Shown here: piece after piece, positions 24,041 to 35,510 of the stretch
Layout: every line of letters starts with the position of its first letter
How positions within the stretch are numbered: the first letter of the stretch is position 1
Made by a program: the position numbers and the translations under genes
Notes under the pieces: generated by a model
What the model was told of the DNA's origin: nothing
What the model saw: the letters and a program-made list of their open reading frames with translations, nothing else
Databases searched by the model: none
Source: Marsupella aquatica
Lineage: Eukaryota > Marchantiophyta
Length of the DNA stretch: 64,000 nucleotides
Assembly (NCBI GenBank): GCA_973895155.1
Contig: OZ316893.1
Location: forward strand, 24,552,001 to 24,616,000
Direction of reading: 5' to 3'

Positions 24041-24401
24041 ATGGGAGTCTTTGATCTCCGCTCAGATTTGGTGGCAACTGAAGGCTTTGGGATGCAGATT
24101 GATGCATGTAAGCCAGATCTAGAAATTAACCAAGGCGGTAGAGTACACATTTATAATGGACTCATTTGTCCGGAGTCCCTTAAATATGTTCGACAGAAAA
24201 CTTCTTGAACAACAGAGGCAGCCAGACATTACCGTTCAATCCTCACCACCGTCACCTGTCTCCAGAATTAGATTTGAACACTCAGTGTCACATCAGATGG
24301 GAAGGCTTTGGGATGGACATAATCAGTTGAATGAGGATTCTGAGGAGTGGCTCCAATTTTATCAACTTGCCAGTGCAGTTGAACTGGTTGTTAAGCATTG
24401 A
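24041..24401 (+). pseudogene. Unrecognised short coding remnant, frameshifted
   Basis: A frame from the ATG at 24041 reads MGVFDLRSDLVATEGFGMQI and ends near 24208. An overlapping frame then continues (FDRKLLEQQRQPDITVQSSP, then DGHNQLNEDSEEWLQFYQLA) to a stop at 24401. A splice-acceptor-like TTTCTTCAG precedes the ATG. The switch of frame suggests an indel. No family recognised. Confidence 0.25.
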
Positions 24402-25756
24402 ATAGTTTCACTGAGTACGTGGTCGAATCTTCCTATGAATGATTGACTCCCTAGTAACTCAGCATCATTCCTACTCGTTGATCTCTTGCTCGGCTCTTTG
24501 TGGGGGCACGATTCATTGGATTGTCGGTAATTAATTTTACCTGTTGCCGTTTGGTATGTGTTGCTCATGCTCTCTAATCACCTCGAGTCTCCATGACTTT
24601 ACGGTGGACCTTTGGTAATCCCTAAAGGACGTCATATTTGAAACGGAGCAACGTGTAACCAGGAATATCCTTAGATGAAGGAAGGTTAATGCCTGAGCCG
24701 TATGAAGGACGGTACAAGCAGTTCAAGTTGAAGAGTAATAGGTGCTGAAACTGTGTTTCTGGCTAGGAATAGCCTCTCACAGTTAGGTTTCACGAACTCC
24801 AAAACAGTTGAGACACGCAATGCAAACAACTGATTCTAGAAACCCAGTTTCAGCACCAATTACTACCTAGGGGTAGTCTAGGTTTAGTCAGCTAGTCTAT
24901 CCCTGAATTAATTATCATCATTATATTTAACATGAAAAAGTTGTAGTTAAAGATGAAGAAATGTAAAAGTCAATCTTTTGTCAGAATCCTTCCAAAGCAC
25001 TGGGGATACGGAACTTAATCGACTGCTGCTAGTTTAGCCTAGTTGACACGGAATTACTCTCATGACATATCATGTCTTAGTCCACGGAATTCTCAATCAA
25101 TTACAGTAACTAAGTTAGTAACCAATTGGTATGAGATAGAAAGGCACTTGACGCTACCCATACATGCCAACGTCTATGGATTACCGCCAACAATCTTCCA
25201 TTGGATTCATATTCCATTCTCAACAGACCGCAAGTCAACCGGTAACCTAGTACTTAGACGTATATATCGTGTCTCTCTTGTCAAGCCTTGGAAGGTTTAC
25301 ATGTGGACGACATTTCTAGGCAATCTAGATGGACAAACTGAAGAATATCTCAAAGGCCAGAATGCATCTGTAAGCGCACCGTGATGCATAGATCTTGACG
25401 TTAGGAGGCCTGCACTCCTGTGCGTTTAAATGTCTCAATGGCACAGTTCCAGGACTAGACCTGGGTTTCATCACCTAACTATTTCTGTTTGGACACATTC
25501 TAATCGTTAGCAGAAATACATCAGGAAGTGAGCGGTAGGTTGGTTAGTCATCTAGTTGAGAATACATATTTGATGTACAGGTCTTCGTTTCAGTTAGAGT
25601 TAATTGGTCTCCTGTTATGGCGGTCCGCGCTCTGTGATGCATGACTCCCGACTTCTCGTCAACTTTGTCCAAGCTTTATCTCTCCGGTCCACTCGGATCC
25701 CCATATATAGTTTACACGTCAAATTTGTCCATTTCAGGAGCTCGTCCAATTCCGTG

Positions 25757-25960
25757 CAGGCGAGAATTAACAACCATTTCGGGATTTCAGAAGTTACCCC
25801 AATTTCACATCATTCGCAGCAGGCAAAGCATTAACAACCATTGTTACGGTTTCAGAAGTTTAGTCGAATGTCAGATGTATTCTCTGCAGGCAAAGAACTA
25901 ACAATCATTTTGAGGGTTTCAGAAGTCAGTGAAATTTCAGATCGCTGCAGGCAAGTATTG
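25757..25960 (+). repeat. ~65-bp tandem repeat, 3 copies
   Basis: Units open with GCAGGCRARNANTAACAAYC, contain GGNTTTCAGAAGT and a TTTCA(C/G)AT block, and differ by about a quarter of positions. Unit starts at about 25757, 25820 and 25888. Confidence 0.7.
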
Positions 25961-26420
25961 TCTACTGCAAAGAACATGCCATACACGAGGAGACAGTGAG
26001 TTTCCAATTAAAGCATGCGGATGCAATAGAATAATGGGGCGTGTCAAAATTGACACGGGCCTGCAGGACACCATCACCACGTCTTCAGTTGGTAATGAAG
26101 GCTCTCGTCCACAGAGCCCAAAAAAGACCTTTCGAGGTTTCAACAGGGACTCTGGGTTCATCGCCAAAGACCTACAGGAGATCCATGAGGGATCTAAGTT
26201 TGACCTGAATGCTATTTAATGCTTGTTTCTAGTGTGGAGCCAAATCTTTTTACATAGTGTAAGTGCCTTGGCCAGCCCACACTCCCAGGTTCTAAACTGC
26301 CAGGAGTCTTTTGTACAAGGCACAACAGTTATATACCTCAGACACCCAATTAGTGCAATAGTCTGTTAGTACAGTGCCTTGCGTCTAAGTGTATCCTGCA
26401 TAAGTGTAGGCCGACCATAA
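25961..26420. other. No certain gene
   Basis: A plus frame ending at 26219 (MGRVKIDTGLQDTITTSS, then a Ser/Pro/Lys stretch and KDLQEIHEGSKFDLNAI) looks mildly protein-like but has no recognisable domain and no start context. Left unassigned. Confidence 0.3.
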
Positions 26421-26765
26421 TTATAGTCCCTGAGTATTACAGCAATGTGTTTTGAAAATGTACCAAAAAAAATGCAGTCTGTGTATGTGTATGTGTATGT
26501 GCAGGTAGACCCTCACTAAATGACAAATCCTGCATAAGTGCAGGTAGACCATGTAGTCCCCTAATATTGCAGCCATGTCCCTTTGTAAATGCACCAAAAA
26601 ATGCAATGTGCATAAGTGCAAGTGAACCACCACTAAATGACAAAGCCAGCATAAGTGTAGGTAGACCATGTAGTCCCTTAATATTCCAGCAATGTCCCTT
26701 TGTAAATGCACCAGCAAATGCAATCTGCATAAGTGCAGGTAGACCCTCACTAAGTATACATGCAT
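26421..26765 (+). repeat. 117-130 bp tandem repeat, ~3 copies, with GTATGT microsatellite
   Basis: ATGTAGTCCC-type anchors fall at 26421, 26551 and 26668. Units share TGTCCCTTTGTAAATGCACC, GCATAAGTGCAGGTAGACC and CACTAAATGACAAA. The first unit is lengthened by a TGTGTATGTGTA tract at about 26480. Frames on both strands here are repeat artefacts. Confidence 0.85.
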
Positions 26766-27041
26766 TTATCAATTACTGCAATGTACAAATGAAAAGCCCT
26801 ACATAAAGGAGTTTCATCCACTTATCCAGTTCACTTGAATCATGCAATAAGAGGGCTTGAGGTTTGGGAGTGTGACCTGGCAACACAATGGGAAAGTGCA
26901 TAAGAGTTTTCTCATGCACTTACTAGATAGTGGAGACCATGCACATATGGAGATTGAGGTGCATAAGTGATACCTTGTGCACTTATAGTGCATTATGTGG
27001 AAGGTGCAGGCTGGTGGTGACTTCCCATAAAGCTGCACTTA

Positions 27042-27556
27042 GAGCATCCCCACCGGTCTCGGTGTACCGCCTTTTGGTGAGAAAAGTTGCGTGCGGGGCC
27101 TGACTGGTGCACAGCGACTGGTAGGGTACCCCACCCGTCTCAGTAATATACTGCGTCGAGTCTGCCATTGTTGCGACTGAGACACGAACCAAACGTGCGC
27201 GCTGTAGGGTCTCGATCGTGCACTTTCTGCAAAGGACGAGTACCTGTAGCAGCACACTCAGTCACATGTAGTATGTTGTGCAGTTCACCAAGAGGAATAT
27301 GACACCACACCCATGAAGCCAGAGCTGTCAGTTTCTCCAAAGATGCACATCTGTAGGCCATTGGATTCGGATGGAGTGTTTGAGCAGGCAAGGCTAGCGT
27401 GCGGCAGAATGCCTTGCAGGAGGTCTCTCTTGATGAGCCGGGATTGCATTTTTCAAAATACCGTGTTCCGGTGGGGATACTAAATTCACCTGGGTGGGCT
27501 CCGTGGTGGTAAAACCTGCACCATGCGCCTGTTTACCGCATCCGGTGGGGATGCTC
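27042..27556. mobile_element. Harbinger/Tourist-like element, 515 bp, TTA duplication
   Basis: Perfect inverted ends GAGCATCCCCACCGG, flanked by TTA on both sides (27039-27041 and 27557-27559), the PIF/Harbinger target pattern. The interior is GC-rich for the region and has no transposase. An internal CCGGTGGGGATACT at ~27471 repeats the terminus imperfectly, suggesting a nested or rearranged copy. Confidence 0.82.
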
Positions 27557-27812
27557 TTAGACACTGTTCTCTCTATCAATAAGAGTGCCCATATAGGGCA
27601 GCATTCCATTGCCCGCAACCCAGTTAGCCCTTTCATCTACTAGAATCTTGGAAAAAATGTAAGCCACTTGTTATTTCAGAGAACCCTCAACTTTCCAGTA
27701 GGAAGTGGATGGGCAACAAAGCCTTCCATCTCCTTGGAGTGTCCTCAATTCCTTAATTAAGGGCTCATTGAATAGTGCCCACAAGTAATCTAGCCCCTAT
27801 AATGTACAATGA

Positions 27813-28179
27813 GAGCATCTCCACCAGCTAGTTGGGTTGGTCTACTGTAATGCTATGTTGATCAAACCCACTAAGGTTCAACAAAAGAAAGCAACCCATT
27901 GGGGTTACTGTAAAGCATTTCATTTTTGACCTTACTAACTCAATTTGCTTATGACCTTACTGGGTTTCTTGGTTACCCCATTTGTATAGCTATATAGGCG
28001 CATTGACTAATTCATTGCTAAGTTAATGATTAGCATCCAAAGGTGCATATGTTAGGAGATACTATTAGGTTAAATGACATATCACCCTTGCCTTACACAG
28101 TGTACTAAAAAAGACAACCTTTTTTTCTATATTTAATGTAAACAAAATAAACCAATAGCGTACACAGGTGGAGATGCAC
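27813..28179. mobile_element. Related small element with GAGCATCTCCACC ends
   Basis: Left GAGCATCTCCACCAGCT and right CACAGGTGGAGATGCAC are imperfect inverted ends (14 of 17). They resemble those of the 27042 element, but the flanking trinucleotides differ (TGA left, TTA right). Interior shares the GGGGTTACTGTAAAG motif found in plant Tourist-like elements. No coding capacity. Confidence 0.6.
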
Positions 28180-30997
28180 TTACCCCACCCAAAACGCAAG
28201 GTACGTTGGGCAGGGCAACAAAGCTTCCATCTCCTTCGTGTGTCCTCAACTCCTTCATTAAGGGCTCATTGAATATCGCCCACCTGTACACTAGCCTCTA
28301 TTTACACTTACCCCACACACAAAAGTAGCTACATTCGCTCCTTTGCACAGTGAGGTAAATTGGTAGATGGAAGAGAGATTTTGGGTGACAGCTCAAACGA
28401 TTGCTTCTTTACTAGTACTGTATACATAAAATGGAAACGAGTGCGCTAAGGTTCCCATCCCTTCGACTGGATTGGAAGATTAGAGCACTGGCAGCTCCCC
28501 CGAACTGTTGTATATATAGAGACTGTGTAGAGTGGGGCAGATTCCTGAAAATATTGTCAAGTCGTCGATACATCAGTCTCACGGTGCCAACTTTCCAGAC
28601 TGGTGGGTATAACGGCTGCATCCCGGCGAGGTATTCTATAATGCGAGCAAATAGGAGTTTTGTTAGCTAAGGGAGTATTGTTAGCGAGACCCTTGTGGTT
28701 TTAAATTTATTTTGCTTTTTGCTGCCTTTTCTATGTGTTTTTTATGACTCCAGATGGCTAGCGAGATCGCTAGCAAAAAGAGAAGTCCCCAAAATAGATG
28801 TTATCAAGCACTTTACTGTTAGCGAGCAGTTTACTGTTAGCGAGACAATTGCATATAAAAAAAATTAGGGGTCATGTGAGTAAACTTTTTGCTCATGCGG
28901 GCTATTTCCATGGGATGCGCTCGCAGTCACAGCTGGTCGTTTTTCTTCCAGGCCCAGTTCTGAACGGGAGCTCCAATTTCTTTTGAGCAGACAGCAAAAA
29001 GAATTGGCCCTGTGCACGGGCAGCATCCTGAGCGAGACACGGTTTACTAGCAAGGATCGACTTTATTCCCTTGCTTCGTTCAATTCAATCCAAGTGAATC
29101 AGTCAAAAGAAACACTGAAGCTGAGCTGAGCAGGAAAGGCACTGGCCAGCTTCCATGAACTCAAGCGGAATAAACTAATCGCCTCGTTGTCGTCGTGCTG
29201 GTCACGGAATTAAGGTGTTGTTCCTCTCCCCTCTCGAAGCTCGTGAGTCCAGAAGCGCCACGAAATAAGTCCCACGATTGCTTAACCTATTCACCTATTG
29301 AGCATCCTGAACTTATCAGAGGTCAGCAACATCCCAAGAGACTGCGGAAGTCAGAATCACTCCATATTTTATCTCATGCCAGCCAAGACGTCAGACAAAT
29401 TTCTTCCAGGGGGATAAAGAACCCATTATCTAAAATCGCATTGGATTCCTTGACGACAAAAACGATTCCGCCTTACATTGCCAGGAAAAGTCAAGAAATG
29501 GGGTTCACACGAGTCTTTGCTTCAAAGTGAAGGGAAAGACACGTACGACGAATATTCTTGGATCATAGATAGTCACCCCAGCTGATCGAGTCGCAAACGA
29601 GGTCGCAAAGGACTTGTTCACCTTGGATCCGAGAGCATATTTGGTTTTAGTTTTGTTTTGCCCGGAGGTACAATCCAGATGGTGTGTTTGACGTACTCCC
29701 AAGACGTGGCGCACGGTTGGAGTGCAAAGAATCGAACAAATGAAGCGAAATGAAACGAATCGATGATCGAAGCAGGTCCACACCATTCAGATTAGATGGA
29801 ATTGTTCGAATCAGTTCCTCAATCCAGAACCTGAGAATACAAGTTTCTGCAAAGTAGAATCGTTCTGGTGGCGTGTTCGATAGACGGAGACGTGGCACCG
29901 AGTCCCAATTCACGGAACAAACTACCACAACGTTACGATTGTATCTATTGTGCAGGCTAGGGCCATTCAGAGTCTTGCAAACTTTGGCTGAACTGGACAA
30001 ACTTTCAATGATCGTTAACTTCTTTCAACGAAGGCCGTTGCGCGAATTGTCGTTGGCTTGGCTTAGCTCAAAAGTTGTAAAATTAAGCTAAATATCCGTA
30101 TAGCATCTCAGCATTTCCGATTCTCGTGAAAGTCTCAATTAGTACGTAAGAAATAGAAGGAACGAAACAACCCAAGATAACCAGATAACGATTCAAGTGA
30201 GTTGTTCGACACCATCTCCGAAGATTTGATGTAAAACTCTCTGATTATTTCATTTACAATCTATCATCAACTTCTTTCCACCATAAACACCTTGGCATGT
30301 GTAGCCAATGATTTCCCTTCGCGATCTGAACTTACTCGATCACTCCCCCTTAACATGATGGGGAAAATGGTTGCACTTAGACTAGCTAGTGTGGTCGTCG
30401 CCAGAAAGGTGGGCCGTCTAGGAGACCGACAAAACTCAGAAAAAATGTGTGATGTTAATTACGAATTACGCTTCGTGAACATCTGTGTTCCTTGCGTCTG
30501 TATCGTACCATAGACGAGCTATGGGTCTCTACCTACCCTCTTTATAATCACGACTAGTAGTTCAATCTTGAGCTATGTGAATTGAATGTACGGCATAACT
30601 GTGTCCTACGATGATTTCAAGTGAACTGTGTCGTCAAATAATTTCAATCTCAATTGAAGTCGACACTGAGAAGGTGTGCATGGCGCGGAGACATTGGACA
30701 CTCCGATACATCCGGGAATCGGCTGCTGCTGCTGGCCTGGCAATGAAAGGGTGGCTGCCTTCGGAGTCACTCCATTCAGGAAAATAAACGAGAAATTTAA
30801 CGGTTTCCTTGGTGCAATGCAGCCCGAACTGAAGTTCTATGGCATTCCAATAATCAAATCTATATTTGGGGTGTGTGCGAGCTCAGATACCAATTATCGT
30901 GCATCACAAGCCGTTTGTGATGCATGATAATTGCCTTCAAGAAAAAATTCAGTAAGTTCCCCATGTCTACCCATCCTTATCTTTGGGTCTTCGATGT
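28180..30997. other. No gene seen
   Basis: Several short frames (for example 29195-29530 plus, 29647-30000 minus) lack motifs. A TTAGCGAGAC-like motif recurs at about 28680-28850. Confidence 0.3.
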
Positions 30998-31088
30998 CAA
31001 CCACGTATGCCCACAGTGGAAGCAAGAAAAATTCCTCTCCAGCCAACCACGTATGCCCACAGTGGAGGCAAGAGAAATTCCTCTCCAG
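30998..31088. repeat. 46-bp tandem duplication abutting the GRAS stop codon
   Basis: Copies 30998-31043 and 31044-31088 both run from CAACCACGTATGCCCACAGT to GAAATTCCTCTCCAG with three or so substitutions. The second copy ends exactly one base before the stop codon complement at 31089-31091, so the duplication lies in the 3' untranslated region. Confidence 0.9.
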
Positions 31089-33260
31089 CTAGCACGACCA
31101 AGCAGATGCAGTGAGAAGAAGGCGTTCTTGCCATCCCAGACAGATGGAGCCTTCTCTCTCGTGCAGTCTGTAGCCCTCGCATGGAGAAAATTGGAGCAGT
31201 AGTTTCGCCTGGCTGACAGCATGGGCACTGAGGGGAACTTGGTAAAATCCAGCCATCTCCATTCTCTGTTGCCAGAGATCAAACGTCTCGTGTCTTTCGA
31301 CGCGTTCGTTTCCGTCGCTGACCACAATGTTCTTGATCTGCTGGGCGAAGAACAACTGCTCAACCTTCACGCGTTCCTCGTTCTGCTGAGGTAAAGATGC
31401 GTCCAGCGAGTCGAAGACAGCAGCATAGTAATGTAAAGCCTCCATGAATCGCCCCAGGAAAGACGGTGCGTTGTGGTTGGCCTCTTGCTCCACCAAAGTC
31501 ACCACAACGGGCTTCAGTCTCCTACAAAGTAAATGCATGAACCGGTGAAGAGTCTCTCCGGAGGTGGGATTGAGTAATCGGTGTAGCTGTAGAACAGCAT
31601 TCACTGCTAGGGCCTCTCCAAATCTGGGAGCAAGCACTTCCGGAGTGAGACTTTCAAGTTTCTCCTCAATCACGGACTGAAACTCGAACGGAACACCAAA
31701 ACTCGCTGCAAAACTCGTCAACCTCCTTCCCGTCTCACGAACAACATTAGCGTGCTTCCCTACTCCCGTGATGCGGAGTTGCGGCGGGCCACCTTGCCGT
31801 GATGCCAACGCTTGTATCAAGGACGGCCACTGGAACCCTTGCATAATATCTAGATCTACGACATGTACAAACTTCTGCCCCTCGACCGCTTCCAGAATGG
31901 CCTGATTTGCCGTGAAATGTGCGAACTGGAAGTAAGGGGCCACCTTGTAAAGTGTTGTGAAGGCCGAGCAATATTGTTCTGTGGAAGGTTGAACCATGAG
32001 GTTAGAATACATGGAGGAATCCTTGCTCACGATACGGGCAGCCAAACCTTCGGCGAAGTACGCTGCCACTCGCTGCATAGAATCTCCATAGAGAGACGCG
32101 CCTTGATATAGCTCTCCCAAAATCCGAGCCGCCGACTTTACGTTCAGTTGTGCTGTTGCGTCTGCACATTTTAGAAGTAGATGAACGAGCTGCAACCCGT
32201 GGGCTTCCAGGCCGGTGTCCAAGTCACGCAACAGCAAGCTTTGTTGATTCAGTGCCTCAGCATCCAGTCCTGTACATGTGAGAGGCTGAAACTTCGCTAC
32301 TCTCTTAGCCTCCAGGATTTTGGCTGTCGGTTTGAGAGAGTCCAACTGCAGTGTGAGTTGAAACTCTGGCTCGTCCCCTCGATGTCTGACTGGACTGATA
32401 CGCCCGCTGGAAGAATGTGTGCCAGCGTCTGCAGCACCACCATCAGCGCTATCAGCCCGACAAGGCAGTGAAGCAATCGTCACAGCATCTCGCATGTTAG
32501 ACTGAGCACCGTCGTTCCCAGAGGCTGGATGAACCTTGGAGAATCTGAATGGAACGAACGTGCCAACGCGACCTAGCGTCGATGGTGATTGGACATCATG
32601 TTCCTGGGAAGCACTACAACTTTCGGAATTCGTTGTCGACGAATTTGAGACTGGAAGACTCAAACTCAGCAAGTCCTTGTCAATCCCACCGGCAGCGAGG
32701 TTTTCCGTCCTTTGAATCTTCAGTGGATTTTGAGCAGCTTCAGCACTGGGCTGTGTGGACTCCGAGCTTGTGTGACTCCGTGACAACCTTAGTTCAGGGT
32801 TGAACAATTCGTCCGATTCCAGCATACTCGACGCAGACCTCTTTCTCGCTGAAACCTGGGAAGTATTATCATCGGCACGAGAAATCGGGACACTCAAAAG
32901 CATTCCCAATTGTTTCCTGTCATCGTCCCCACCCCGTCCAATTTTCCATTTCTTTTCGTCACGAGAATTTTCCACTTTGACCGTTGGTGTCTTGTTCCAT
33001 AAAGTCATCTCAACCTTTCTTCGGTGAACCTGTGATCCCAGGTCATGAAGTCTCTGGGCAGTTTGAAGCAAGCCCACCATCTGTAATGGATTCGCTAGCT
33101 GTTGTTCCTGCTTCACTTCGTTTACCTTGAAGAAATTGGTGAGCCTGGGAGATTTGATCAATTCGGCGTGGTTTATGTTCCCGAGATCGGACTTCAGCCA
33201 AGGTTGTTCCTGGGCCTCCCCAGTGAACGAACCAATTATCCCGTGTACCAAAGACGGCAT
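31089..33260 (-). CDS. GRAS-family transcriptional regulator, 723 aa, intronless
   Basis: One uninterrupted minus frame. The GRAS domain fills residues ~356-723: leucine-rich LQLVHLLLKCADA, VHIID-type motif VHVVDLDIMQGFQWP (465-479), second leucine-rich region with LQLHRLL, PFYRE region (VEQEANHNAPSFLGRF, ALHYYAAVFDSLDA), RVERHE (653-658) and C-terminal SAW motif (LTASAW). All landmarks are in the expected order and the length is usual. By eye the mix of FTANQAI, LDIMQG and the SAW region is closest to the SCR, LAS and SCL clades; I do not assign the subfamily. Residues 1-350 are low-complexity Ser/Gln/Glu with no DELLA motif. GRAS proteins act in the nucleus as transcriptional partners. Lack of introns is typical. 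The start at 33260 is the first ATG of the frame. Confidence 0.95.
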   Translation of the reverse strand: MPSLVHGIIGSFTGEAQEQPWLKSDLGNINHAELIKSPRLTNFFKVNEVKQEQQLANPLQMVGLLQTAQRLHDLGSQVHRRKVEMTLWNKTPTVKVENSRDEKKWKIGRGGDDDRKQLGMLLSVPISRADDNTSQVSARKRSASSMLESDELFNPELRLSRSHTSSESTQPSAEAAQNPLKIQRTENLAAGGIDKDLLSLSLPVSNSSTTNSESCSASQEHDVQSPSTLGRVGTFVPFRFSKVHPASGNDGAQSNMRDAVTIASLPCRADSADGGAADAGTHSSSGRISPVRHRGDEPEFQLTLQLDSLKPTAKILEAKRVAKFQPLTCTGLDAEALNQQSLLLRDLDTGLEAHGLQLVHLLLKCADATAQLNVKSAARILGELYQGASLYGDSMQRVAAYFAEGLAARIVSKDSSMYSNLMVQPSTEQYCSAFTTLYKVAPYFQFAHFTANQAILEAVEGQKFVHVVDLDIMQGFQWPSLIQALASRQGGPPQLRITGVGKHANVVRETGRRLTSFAASFGVPFEFQSVIEEKLESLTPEVLAPRFGEALAVNAVLQLHRLLNPTSGETLHRFMHLLCRRLKPVVVTLVEQEANHNAPSFLGRFMEALHYYAAVFDSLDASLPQQNEERVKVEQLFFAQQIKNIVVSDGNERVERHETFDLWQQRMEMAGFYQVPLSAHAVSQAKLLLQFSPCEGYRLHEREGSICLGWQERLLLTASAWSC

Positions 33261-34440
33261 CGGCGGCTCCCCGTCCTGCTCTCCAGGTGAGTCGGTGCAG
33301 GCAGCGAGGGAGTGTTTACGAACGGGACTAACGGGTAAAAGGGATGCACCCTAGCTATAAATCGTTCAGCAACAGAACCTGAAGATCCGTTGAAGCAATA
33401 CACCTGATTGTTCACCTTGAAATCTGGACAAATTGCCTTGCCTTGCCTTGCCTGGTCTACTCTAGCTTTGTCCTCAGAATGATACTACCACTGTGAAAAA
33501 AAGTGAGATCGAGATCATGAATAATTAAGTCCACCGAGCAGTGCCACGCTCGCAGCACTGTCCACCTGAGCGGCTGTACAAAGGTCTCTGCAGGGCCGGC
33601 AACATTGAGGAACGACAGCCGATAGCAGTCCAAAGGCAACGTCGACGTACAGGTTTTAATTGTCTGCAAACCTCCGTGGTTCCCACCTTCACATGGTCAA
33701 CACACAAGCTGTGATAGACGTGCAGTAGGTACTCCTCCGACCAAATTGTTCAAACGTCTCCCTCCTTCAATATCTTCTCCGTGCTCCGAGAATACAAAAT
33801 CTAAGGGAAGCGAACTAAATACGCGAGGAGCAAAGATTCCCAACGCTCAAGTCATCGTCACCTCAGGACATACGGATCCTATGCTTGTGGGATAGAGTGA
33901 TCGAGAGAGGAGGCATCATTCTGTCTAGCGGGAGGACCACGGAAGGTGAAGACACCTACATAGCTGGCCGTATGCTCCTGCAACAACAACGTGTGATTCA
34001 CTGCTACTACTACTAAGTCAGTCAGCAAGTCAGCAGAAGCACGTCGAGCATGAATTCGCAGCAGCCACAGAACGATTCAGAGCTCGTCAACGAGCAATCT
34101 CCACGCACGAGAGAACAACTCCAGCCTCTCTCAACACCTCGTCTCTCGCGATGCTCCAATTGGGTATTCCTTCAATTCCTTCATTCATTCATCCAAGCAT
34201 CCATCCATCCCTCCCTCCCTCCCTCCAAATGAATAAAATGCACTTCACCAACTCAATTCAATCAATCCACCCAAAGCACCACTCCACGAGTCACGAGTCA
34301 CGAGTCACGAGTCGGGCTTCAGCGAAAGAGAACAGCAATTGCGAACGTGCGGTATATATAACGGCCGTTGTCCACCCCACCTCATCACGGGACGTAGCGC
34401 GATAACTGATGCGGTTAACTCCCAGTCCAACGTCTCAACC
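33261..34440 (-). promoter_or_regulatory. Likely promoter and long leader of the GRAS gene
   Basis: Gene-free sequence upstream of the GRAS start. A TATATATA box lies at 34353-34360 inside a CGGCCGTTATATATACC context (minus strand), ~1.1 kb from the start codon, so a long leader would be needed. Near it are a CATC/CCTC microsatellite (34185-34228) and a CACGAGT triplicate (34288-34312). Promoter role is inference. Confidence 0.3.
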
Positions 34441-35150
34441 GCAGCCAGTCACCAGCCACCCGGCCCACCCGGCCAAGGCCCACCAGGCCCCCGGCTTTCC
34501 CGGCCCAGGCCCCCCGCCCAGCCTAGCCCTACGCAGCCCCTAGATACCTCAGACAAATAATCTGGCGTCTTGTCGGACGAAAAAAGCAGTTACTGTAGAG
34601 AGGAGATTAACGGCTTTTCCGGCATTCAGCTGTAAATCAACCACACTAACCTCCAAAATGATCCGCGACTATTATATTGTGGGGGAGATGCGAGATGCTT
34701 ATCCATTATTGCCATTGCGTTATTTGCGTCGTTAAGGGACGGTACGGCCCCACCTAGATTAGCACCTAGGGAAATAAAGTGGTCATAGCTTTCCTATAAT
34801 TATGACACCTTGTTCTCTCCTTTTTGTTTTTGGATAGATGCTTTCTATTCTCTGAGAATTTGATGCTTCGACCCACACCGCGTACATTTGACCCGAGTAC
34901 TCTCATTGACCAGTTATAATATTACTGAATGGACACCTATTTACTGGCAGAACGACTACTCTACTTGATGGAGCAGGAATCATTATCCCTTTTTCTCGTT
35001 TGGATGAATTTTTGGTGGTGCACAACATGTGATGTGAGAGCTCATGAAGATATCCTCCATTGCCAGTGGGGCTTTCCTGAATCGCAGCGCATCTGGCTTT
35101 GGATTCAGTTTGTGATTTGTAGGGTATTTTAGACACAGGGTCAGGTCTTT
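34441..35150. other. No gene seen
   Basis: Includes a C-rich low-complexity block (34450-34545, CCCGGCC-type). No coding support. Confidence 0.35.
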
Positions 35151-35164
35151 TCATTTTGGGGTTG

Positions 35165-35510
35165 CGCAGGCTCTGTTGGGTGCACCAATTCCCAATTTGG
35201 GGCTCTGTTGGGTGCACCAATTCTCAATTTGGGGACGTGGTTTACCTCTTAAACTCTGGTATTTGGCTAGAGGAATCATTCTCAATTTGGGACATGCTTT
35301 CCCTCTTAAACTCTGGTATTTGGCTAGAGGAATCATTCTCAATTTGGGACATGCTTTCCCTCTTAAACTCTGGATTTGGCTAGAGGAATCATTTTCAATT
35401 TGGGAGGTGCTTTCCCTCTTAAACTCTGGAATTTGGCTAGAGGAATCGTTTTCAATTTGGGAGATGGTTTCCCTCTTAAACCCTGGAATTTGGCTAGAGG
35501 AATTACCAAC
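35165..35510 (+). repeat. 57-bp minisatellite, ~5 copies
   Basis: Unit AATTTGGGACATGCTTTCCC, then TCTTAAACTCTGG, then ATTTGGCTAGAGGAATCATT. Five units run from about 35224 to 35505. A shorter ~38-bp duplication (TTGGGTGCACCAATTCYCAA) precedes it at 35178-35230. At 57 bp the unit is 19 codons, so frames stay open on both strands (35176-35643 plus, 35151-35516 minus). One 56-bp unit breaks the frame, arguing against translation. Confidence 0.9.

Noticed and set aside
26421-26772. Histidine/leucine-rich minus frames of ~110 residues
   Set aside because: Artefacts of the 117-bp tandem repeat, whose unit is divisible by three.
34151-34405. Small protein from ATG at 34151
   Set aside because: The frame is largely a CATC/CCTC microsatellite and CACGAGT repeats.
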